The notes under the pieces: generated by a model
What the model was told of the DNA's origin: nothing
What the model saw: only the letters and a program-made list of their open reading frames with translations
Database searches by the model: none
Assembly: GCA_024682015.1 (NCBI GenBank)
Contig: JAIKZT010000223.1
Coordinates: 1 to 13,157, forward strand
Origin: Clostridia bacterium
GTDB taxonomy: Bacteria; Bacillota; Clostridia; Peptostreptococcales; Anaerovoracaceae
Reading direction: 5' to 3'
Length of the DNA stretch: 13,157 bases
Translations under genes and position numbers: made by a program
In this document: in pieces, positions 6,664-11,730 of the stretch
Position numbering within the stretch: the stretch's first letter is position 1
Layout: every line of letters starts with the position of its first letter

Positions 6664-7770
6664 ATGAAGTTCACATGTACTCAGGGAGCTCTCGCAAGAG
6701 CCCTCAATACCGTATCCAAGGCCGTTTCCATCCGCACGACCATTCCCATCCTGAAGGGTTTTCTCCTCTCGGTAAAGAACGGAGAGCTGACCCTCACCGC
6801 TTCGGATCTGGACCTTGCCATCGAAACGAAGATGGAAGTCCAGTCATATGAGGAAGGAAGCGTCGTCGTTTCCGCCAAGCTGTTCTCCGAGATCATCCGG
6901 CGCCTGCCGAACGCGATCATTCAGATCAGCGAGGAAAACGGCAAGATGGAGATCAGCTGCTTAGGGTCACAGTTTTCCATCGTCTCGATGCCTGCGGACG
7001 AATTCCCCTCCATCGGTATGGTGAACCGCCTCAGCAAGATTGAGATCAAGAAGGATGTCTTGAAGGATCTCATCCGCAAGACGACGTTCGCCGCTTCCAT
7101 CGACGAGAAGAAAGGCATTCTGGTGGGTTGCCTGCTGCAGTTTAAGGATGGTCTTCTGGAAATGGCCGCTCTGGACGGCTTCAGACTCGCCGTAGCAAGC
7201 AGTCCCGTCGATACTCAGGAGGAGAAGAGCGTGGTCATTCCGGCCAGGATCCTCGCGGAGATCCAGAAGATATTGATGGAAAACTCTGAAGAAGAGACCG
7301 TTTCTCTCGTGCTCGACGACAAAAAAGCCGAGATCATCACGAAGGATACGCGCATCGTCGCCCGCCTGCTCGAAGGCGAATTCATCAAGTACCGCGACAT
7401 TCTGCCGACTTCCTGCAAGACGCGCTGCGTCGTGGGAAGAGAAGAGATGATTTCCGGCATCGAGCGCGCTTCCCTGCTCGCAAAAGAGGGAAAGAACAAC
7501 CTCATCCGCATGGCTGTCGCGCCGGGCGGCATCGAGATCACGTCCAGAAGCGAGGAAGGCAATTCGAAGGAATCCATCAGCGCGGAGGTGGAAGGCGACG
7601 GCCTAACGATCGGCTTCAACTCCAAGTACGTATCGGACGTGCTGAAGGCGGTGGGAGACGACGAGATCGTGATGGAGATGAACACGCCGGTCAGCCCTTG
7701 CCTGATGAAGCCTGTCGAAGGCGACAGTTACGTCTATCTCGTGCTGCCCGTCAGGATCTCCGCAAATTAG
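6664..7770 (+). CDS. dnaN: DNA polymerase III sliding clamp (beta subunit)
   Basis: Ring-forming processivity clamp that tethers DNA polymerase III and other partners to DNA. At 368 residues it has the normal length, with three topologically alike domains of roughly 120 residues each. It has the family N-terminus (MKFTCTQGALARAL), a TIPILKGFLL stretch, LTLTASDLDL (42-51) and the clamp C-terminus VYLVLPVRISAN. The start is fixed by AAGGAG (6650-6655) 8 bases upstream. It sits 162 bases after dnaA, the gap holding the DnaA-box cluster and unwinding element. No separate dnaN promoter is convincing, so it may be read from the dnaA promoters. The S4-domain gene yaaA that often separates dnaN and recF in Bacillota is absent. 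Confidence 0.97.
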   Translation: MKFTCTQGALARALNTVSKAVSIRTTIPILKGFLLSVKNGELTLTASDLDLAIETKMEVQSYEEGSVVVSAKLFSEIIRRLPNAIIQISEENGKMEISCLGSQFSIVSMPADEFPSIGMVNRLSKIEIKKDVLKDLIRKTTFAASIDEKKGILVGCLLQFKDGLLEMAALDGFRLAVASSPVDTQEEKSVVIPARILAEIQKILMENSEEETVSLVLDDKKAEIITKDTRIVARLLEGEFIKYRDILPTSCKTRCVVGREEMISGIERASLLAKEGKNNLIRMAVAPGGIEITSRSEEGNSKESISAEVEGDGLTIGFNSKYVSDVLKAVGDDEIVMEMNTPVSPCLMKPVEGDSYVYLVLPVRISAN

Positions 7771-7775
7771 CGATT

Positions 7776-7791
7776 TATCTATGTATAGATA
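7776..7791 (+). repeat. Perfect dyad just before recF
   Basis: TATCTAT (7776-7782) and ATAGATA (7785-7791) form a perfect 7-base dyad with a GT centre, ending one base before the recF ATG. It fills most of the 22-base dnaN-recF gap, where a ribosome binding site would be expected. In RNA the 2-base loop means at least one pair must open. It could also be a protein site or chance in A/T-rich DNA. Confidence 0.45.
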
Positions 7792-7792
7792 G

Positions 7793-8869
7793 ATGTATTT
7801 TAAGACGATCAGTCTCGAAAACTTCAGAAATTATCCGGATCAGAAGCTGGACTTTCACAGGAATCTCAATCTGATCCTGGGTCAGAATGCCCAGGGAAAG
7901 ACAAATCTGCTGGAAAGCCTGTTCATCATGGGGCTTGGCAAGTCTTTTCGCACGAACCGGGACGCGGACATGATCGCGTTCGGCAAGGATTTCGCGAAAG
8001 CGGCCTGCGTCGTGGACGGTGAACGCGGAGAAACAGGCATCGAAGTCTGCTATCAGAAGGAAGGCAAGATCATACGGGTCAACGGCGTAAAGCTCGACCG
8101 GACCGTGGATCTGCTCGAAAACGTGTACATCGTGGTCTTTTCGCCGGAAGACCTGAAGATCATCAAGGAAGGCCCGGATCACAGGAGAAGGTTTCTTGAC
8201 CGGGAGCTGTGCCAGATCAAGCCCGTCTACTACAGCGATCTGGGCAATTACAAGAAAGTGCTTCGGCAGCGCAACGTGCTGCTGCGGGAAAACAATCCGG
8301 ATAAAAACCTTTTCAGCGTATTCGACGCGTCTCTTGCGGATTACGGCATCCGCATCGTGAACGAGCGAAAGGAATTCACGAAAAGGCTTCAGGACATCTC
8401 CAGCAAGATCCACTGGGATATCTCCCAGGGGAAAGAGTTCTTGCGCATCAGTTACGAGACAAAGATTGAAACGAAGGATGAATTCCGCGAGGCGCTCGAA
8501 AGAAATTTTGAAAGCGACGTGTATCGCGGGTTCACCGGGACAGGTCCCCACAAGGACGATCTGAAGATCGAGGTGAACGATACGGACATCCGCACGTACG
8601 GTTCGCAGGGTCAGCAGCGGACGGCCGCCCTGTCCATGAAGCTCGCGGAGATCGGCCTGATCCGCCAGGAGACGGGCTGCAGCGCGGTGCTGCTTTTGGA
8701 CGACGTGATGTCCGAACTGGATCAGGGGCGCCAGCGCTATCTGATCGAGGCGATGAAGGACGTGCAGGTGTTTCTGACCGCTACGGAGATAGACGAGGAC
8801 GTCAAAAACAGGCTGCCGGAAGGCTATGAATTTCACATAGAAAACGGTATCGCAAAATTGTTGACATAA
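7793..8869 (+). CDS. recF: DNA replication and repair ATPase RecF
   Basis: SMC-like ABC ATPase that, with RecO and RecR, helps load RecA on gapped DNA. The 358-residue product begins with the standard MYFKTISLENFRNY. It carries Walker A GQNAQGKT (30-37), SPEDLKIIKEGPDHRRRFLD (117-136) as in RecF, the ABC signature region YGSQGQQRTA (269-278) and Walker B VLLLDDVMSELD (299-310). An in-frame TAG directly precedes the ATG, so the start cannot lie further upstream, yet there is no Shine-Dalgarno sequence: only a dyad fills the gap from dnaN. Translation may depend on coupling to dnaN, whose stop is 22 bases away. The last codons overlap the -35 region of the rpmH promoter. Confidence 0.96.
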   Translation: MYFKTISLENFRNYPDQKLDFHRNLNLILGQNAQGKTNLLESLFIMGLGKSFRTNRDADMIAFGKDFAKAACVVDGERGETGIEVCYQKEGKIIRVNGVKLDRTVDLLENVYIVVFSPEDLKIIKEGPDHRRRFLDRELCQIKPVYYSDLGNYKKVLRQRNVLLRENNPDKNLFSVFDASLADYGIRIVNERKEFTKRLQDISSKIHWDISQGKEFLRISYETKIETKDEFREALERNFESDVYRGFTGTGPHKDDLKIEVNDTDIRTYGSQGQQRTAALSMKLAEIGLIRQETGCSAVLLLDDVMSELDQGRQRYLIEAMKDVQVFLTATEIDEDVKNRLPEGYEFHIENGIAKLLT

Positions 8870-8890
8870 TACGCCTGAGTGCAGTATAAT
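8861..8890 (+). promoter_or_regulatory. Consensus sigma-A promoter of rpmH
   Basis: TTGACA (8861-8866), 18-base spacer, TATAAT (8885-8890): both hexamers match consensus exactly. The -35 lies inside the last codons of recF and the recF stop lies in the spacer. A strong promoter fits the high demand for ribosomal protein L34 and starts the rpmH-rnpA-yidD-yidC-jag operon. Arms ACGCCT (8871-8876) and AGGCGT (8895-8900) flank the -10 symmetrically. Confidence 0.88.
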
Positions 8891-8936
8891 ATTTAGGCGT
8901 GTTTGCATAAATACTTGAGAAAGGAGGAAAAGATCA

Positions 8937-9080
8937 ATGGCAAAGGGTAAGATGACCTACCAGCCCAAGAAGGGCCAGAGAGCCAAGGAACACGGTTTCC
9001 GCAAGAGAATGGCTACGAAGAACGGACGCAACGTTCTGAAGAGAAGAAGATTAAGAGGAAGAAAGAAGCTTTCCGCTTAA
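8937..9080 (+). CDS. rpmH: 50S ribosomal protein L34
   Basis: Small, very basic protein of the large ribosomal subunit, 47 residues. It reads MAKGKMTYQPKK, then GFRKRMATKNGRNVLKRRRL, and ends LRGRKKLSA, the L34 signature. The N-terminus is about three residues longer than the common MKRTYQPK form. AAGGAGG at 8921-8927, 9 bases upstream, supports the ATG at 8937 over the internal ATG six codons in. First gene of the operon behind the consensus promoter; next to rnpA as in nearly all bacteria. Confidence 0.97.
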   Translation: MAKGKMTYQPKKGQRAKEHGFRKRMATKNGRNVLKRRRLRGRKKLSA

Positions 9081-9098
9081 AGACCGGACAGTCTTTTT
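9079..9098 (+). terminator. Weak attenuator-like hairpin between rpmH and rnpA
   Basis: AAAGAC (9079-9084), a 6-base loop and GTCTTT (9091-9096), running on into TT. A 6-bp stem that is mostly A/U is too weak for a full terminator, but it could pause polymerase or mark a processing site. That would lower rnpA relative to rpmH, which fits the different demand for the two proteins. Confidence 0.35.
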
Positions 9099-9115
9099 GC
9101 TGAAGGAGAAGACGG

Positions 9116-9451
9116 ATGAAGCAGCCCGATGTGCTGAGAAAACAAGAGGATTTTACGAGACTCTATAAGAACGGCAAGTCCTCGGGCAGCCGGTATCTCG
9201 TGCTTCTCTACAGAAAAAACGGTCTTCCTTACAATCGAAAGGCCTTTTTAGCGAGTAAAAAGGTCGGCAACAGCGTCTGTCGCAACCGAGCCAGACGGCT
9301 GATGAAAGAAGCCTTCCGTCATACGGAAGAGGCATTGCCCATAGGATACGATTTCCTGCTCATCGCCAGACACAGCATACTGGAGGTAAAAGAGGACAGC
9401 GTGGAGAAGTCTCTGCGCTCGGTCTTTTCGAAAACAGACCTCATGCGGTAA
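9116..9451 (+). CDS. rnpA: Ribonuclease P protein component
   Basis: Protein cofactor of RNase P, which with the catalytic RNA removes 5' leaders from pre-tRNAs. It is 111 residues, basic and of normal length. The RNR motif is clear: KKVGNSVCRNRARRLMKEAF (48-67), preceded by the LRKQEDFTRLYKNGK N-terminus typical of RnpA. AAGGAG (9103-9108) lies 7 bases before the ATG. It follows rpmH by 35 bases and is followed by yidD after 6 bases, so it belongs to the same operon. Confidence 0.96.
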   Translation: MKQPDVLRKQEDFTRLYKNGKSSGSRYLVLLYRKNGLPYNRKAFLASKKVGNSVCRNRARRLMKEAFRHTEEALPIGYDFLLIARHSILEVKEDSVEKSLRSVFSKTDLMR

Positions 9452-9457
9452 AAAAAG

Positions 9458-9670
9458 ATGAAGCATATTTTGATTTTTTTGATAAAGGTATATAGGGTCA
9501 CGCTCTCCCCTCTCATGGGACAGGGAAAGTGCCGCTATATTCCCACGTGCTCGGAATACTGCATGGAAGCGATCCAGAAATACGGAGCTGTGAAAGGAGG
9601 TATCCTTGGAATTAAGAGGATACTGCGGTGTCATCCGGGCCATCCCGGGGGCTACGATCCCGTACCGTAA
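9458..9670 (+). CDS. yidD: Membrane protein insertion efficiency factor YidD
   Basis: Small protein (70 residues) of the YidD family, thought to lie at the inner face of the membrane and to help YidC-dependent insertion. The N-terminus (MKHILIFLIKVYRVTLSPL) is hydrophobic/amphipathic. The family motif follows: CRYIPTCSEYCMEAI (25-39), then GGILGIKRILRCHP and the C-terminus GGYDPVP. Cysteines at 25, 31, 35 and 58 are visible. It has only an A-rich run before its ATG, 6 bases after the rnpA stop, so translation is probably coupled to rnpA. It stands between rnpA and yidC, its usual place. Confidence 0.95.
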   Translation: MKHILIFLIKVYRVTLSPLMGQGKCRYIPTCSEYCMEAIQKYGAVKGGILGIKRILRCHPGHPGGYDPVP

Positions 9671-9700
9671 AGCGATGCCAGGCACACAATTGGAGGAACA

Positions 9701-10450
9701 ATGAACTTTATCATCGGATTGTTCGCAAAACCGATAGGTTCCTTATTGGCATGGATCTATGGAGTGGTCAATAACTACGGCCTTTCCATCATCATCCTTA
9801 CGCTCATCGTAAGGCTCATTCTTCTGCCGCTCCACGCAAAACAGATCCGGTATACTTCGAAGATCAGCGAATTGCAGCCTCAGCTGAAGGAGATTCAGGA
9901 GCGCTACGCTGCGGATCGGGAAATGCTTGGCCAGAAGACCATGGAACTCTATCAGAGGGAGGGGGTCAGCCCCTCCAGCGGATGTCTTCCTCTCCTCATT
10001 CAGATGCCCATCATCATGGGCCTGTTTGCGTTACTCAGAACCCCGCTTTCGTTCATGACGAGCACGCAGATGATCGCCGCGATCCACGAGTCCTTCCTTT
10101 GGGTTAAGGACCTGTGCCAGCCGGACAGCTGGATCCTGCCGTTTATTGCGGGTCTTTCTACGTATTTCACGGGAGCCGCTGGCGTGTCCGGAGCTACCGG
10201 CAGCGCGGGCACGGCGAATGGCGCCATGAACGCGGTCACGAAGTACTTCTTCCCCATCTTCATCTTCCTCATCGGAAGATCGTTCCCTGCAGGCCTTGCT
10301 CTTTATTGGGCCGTGGGAAACATCTTCATGATCTTCCAGACCATGTTCCTGAACAGACTTAGGGAAAAGGAGAAAATCAGAGATGAGATCATCGAGGAAG
10401 AAAAGGAAAAGAGAAGAAAGGCGAGAGAAGAAGCTAAAAGAAAAAGCTGA
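9701..10450 (+). CDS. yidC: Membrane protein insertase YidC/Oxa1 family
   Basis: Insertase that brings proteins into the cytoplasmic membrane, alone or with Sec. The 249-residue product has the Oxa1-family core: a first membrane segment (about 12-42) ending in LTLIVRLILLPL with the conserved groove arginine R38, a charged cytoplasmic hairpin (about 47-90), CLPLLIQMPIIMGLFALLR (95-113), a segment near 143-157, and two more within 183-216. A basic tail (219-249) could touch ribosomes. No lipobox cysteine is seen at the N-terminus, unlike SpoIIIJ-type YidC, so it is probably not a lipoprotein. A Gly/Ala/Ser/Thr-rich loop (157-178) is unusual-looking. GGAGG (9692-9696) sits only 4 bases before the ATG. 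Confidence 0.95.
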   Translation: MNFIIGLFAKPIGSLLAWIYGVVNNYGLSIIILTLIVRLILLPLHAKQIRYTSKISELQPQLKEIQERYAADREMLGQKTMELYQREGVSPSSGCLPLLIQMPIIMGLFALLRTPLSFMTSTQMIAAIHESFLWVKDLCQPDSWILPFIAGLSTYFTGAAGVSGATGSAGTANGAMNAVTKYFFPIFIFLIGRSFPAGLALYWAVGNIFMIFQTMFLNRLREKEKIRDEIIEEEKEKRRKAREEAKRKS

Positions 10451-10488
10451 ACATCAAAACCAGGTACATACCTTGGAGGCATAAGTAC

Positions 10489-11448
10489 ATGAGATATTCG
10501 GAAAAGTGGGGCGATTCCATCGACAGCGCTGTCGAACTCGCCCTGGCCGACCTGAAGCTCACGAGAGACCAGGTTACGGTTAGCATTCTGGAGCAGCCTT
10601 CGAGGGGATTTTTCGGAATCGGTTCTAAACTTGCTAAGGTAAGGGTGGAAGAGATCGAACCGCCCAAGCCTGAAAAGCCGGAGAAGCCTGCAAAACCGGA
10701 AAGGCAGGAAAAGCAAGAAAAGACAGAGAGACAGGAACGTCCCGAAAAATCGCCCAGACAGGAAAAGCAGAACAGAAAGGAAGAAAAGAAGGAAGAAGGA
10801 AAGGAGATCGTCGTCATAGAAAAGTGCGGTGTGGAAGAAGCACCGAAAGACGATCCGAAGAAATCTTCCAGATCGAAGAAAAATAAGAACCGCCGCTCCG
10901 CGAAGAAAAAGGCGGAACGCGTCGAAAGGGATTTTGACGACGGCGAATACCTGTTCGAAGAGGTCAAGGTGCTGGGTGACCGCCCCGAAGACCTGGTAGA
11001 ACAGGCAGAACACCCGGCCAAGACCTTCATCGAAGACGTCGTGAAGGAAATGGGCCTGAAGGTCACCGTCAAGGTATCCTGCAACGCCGACAGCATCTAC
11101 GTCGACATCGACGGCGAAGATTCCGGCAGCATCATCGGCAAGAGAGGATCCACGCTGGACGCGATCCAGTACCTGACTTCGCTGGTGGTCAACAAGGATA
11201 AGAACAACTACACCCGCGTCGTGATCGATGCGGAAGGCTATCGCCAGAAGCGCGAAAAGACGCTGGAAAAGCTGGCGAACCGCCTGGCTGACAAGGCGAC
11301 CCGCTCCGGCCGCAGCGTGCGCCTGGAGCCGATGAACCCCTACGAGCGCAAGGTGATCCACACGGCGCTGCAGGTCCGCAAAGAAGTGACCACGCGCAGC
11401 GAGGGCGAGGAACCCTATCGCCGCGTGATCATCGAGCCGGTGAAATAG
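10489..11448 (+). CDS. khpB: RNA-binding protein KhpB (Jag/EloR)
   Basis: Cytoplasmic RNA-binding protein that in several Bacillota works with KhpA and affects cell elongation and division. It has 319 residues. The Jag-N domain (1-55) has SRGFFGIGSKLAKV. A long charged linker covers about 56-165. A KH domain has the GxxG loop in SIIGKRG (214-220). The R3H domain has R287 and H291 in YERKVIH. Between 58 and 94 the linker has a three-residue rhythm of Glu-Lys/Arg with Pro, Gln or Thr. GGAGG (10475-10479) lies 9 bases before the ATG. It is the last gene of the rpmH operon and ends 21 bases before the terminator hairpin. Confidence 0.95.
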   Translation: MRYSEKWGDSIDSAVELALADLKLTRDQVTVSILEQPSRGFFGIGSKLAKVRVEEIEPPKPEKPEKPAKPERQEKQEKTERQERPEKSPRQEKQNRKEEKKEEGKEIVVIEKCGVEEAPKDDPKKSSRSKKNKNRRSAKKKAERVERDFDDGEYLFEEVKVLGDRPEDLVEQAEHPAKTFIEDVVKEMGLKVTVKVSCNADSIYVDIDGEDSGSIIGKRGSTLDAIQYLTSLVVNKDKNNYTRVVIDAEGYRQKREKTLEKLANRLADKATRSGRSVRLEPMNPYERKVIHTALQVRKEVTTRSEGEEPYRRVIIEPVK

Positions 11449-11468
11449 ACCCTTAAACTTTAAACGAT

Positions 11469-11501
11469 CAGAGCAGAGGACGCGTCCCCTGCTCTGTTTT
11501 T
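11469..11501 (+). terminator. Intrinsic terminator after khpB
   Basis: CAGAGCAG (11469-11476) pairs with CTGCTCTG (11489-11496); after one A-C mismatch, GG/CC continues the stem around a small loop. TTTTT (11497-11501) follows on the plus strand, so it ends the rpmH-khpB operon. In the minus direction the following run is only moderately T-rich, so it may stop the converging mnmE transcript less well. Its T run overlaps the stop codon of the minus-strand small ORF. Confidence 0.9.
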
Positions 11502-11691
11502 ATTTGGCGTTATACTTTCTCAGCACATAGATGAACAGAACTACCCAGATAACGGAGCAGATCATATTGAGTACGAAGAAAATCATAGATCTCTCGTATT
11601 CCCTTCCTATTACGGACAGAACGGCCCTCAGCGTCCAGATCGCGGCGCAGATGCCGTACAGTATCACCAGGCTGCGTTTCGGTTTTTCCAT
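11500..11691 (-). CDS. Small two-helix membrane protein, unknown function
   Basis: I do not recognise this gene. The 63-residue product is mostly hydrophobic: a basic start (MEKPKR), a first likely membrane helix at about 8-28, a charged turn (GREYERS), a second helix at about 36-57, and a short basic tail (RKYNAK). An ATG ten codons further upstream (11721) is in frame, but an ideal AAAGGAGG (11697-11704) lies 5 bases before the ATG at 11691, which decides the start. It follows the mnmE stop by 39 bases on the same strand, where mnmG is often found, and is probably co-transcribed with mnmE. Its end meets the khpB terminator tail-to-tail. The strong ribosome site and sensible protein make it a likely real gene; its role is open. 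Confidence 0.7.
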   Translation of the reverse strand: MEKPKRSLVILYGICAAIWTLRAVLSVIGREYERSMIFFVLNMICSVIWVVLFIYVLRKYNAK

Positions 11692-11696
11692 GGTAT

Positions 11697-11704
11697 CCTC
11701 CTTT
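11697..11704 (-). promoter_or_regulatory. Ribosome binding site that sets the small ORF start
   Basis: AAAGGAGG on the minus strand, 5 bases from the ATG at 11691. It lies inside the longer reading frame starting at 11721, so the shorter 63-residue product is preferred. Confidence 0.75.
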
Positions 11705-11730
11705 ACCGGATCGGTTCTCAATTTTAATGA

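Noticed and set aside
7775..8908. A 377-codon open frame on the minus strand opposite recF, and a 347-codon one opposite dnaA (5086-6129)
   Set aside because: Same codon-bias effect over well-identified genes; no motif or credible ribosome site.
10462..10473. Dyad AGGTA-CA-TACCT just before the khpB ribosome site
   Set aside because: Only 5 bp with a 2-base centre; no reason to prefer it over chance.
11692..11721. Upstream ATG (11721) as start of the small membrane protein
   Set aside because: No ribosome site precedes it, while an ideal one lies within this extension and serves the ATG at 11691.
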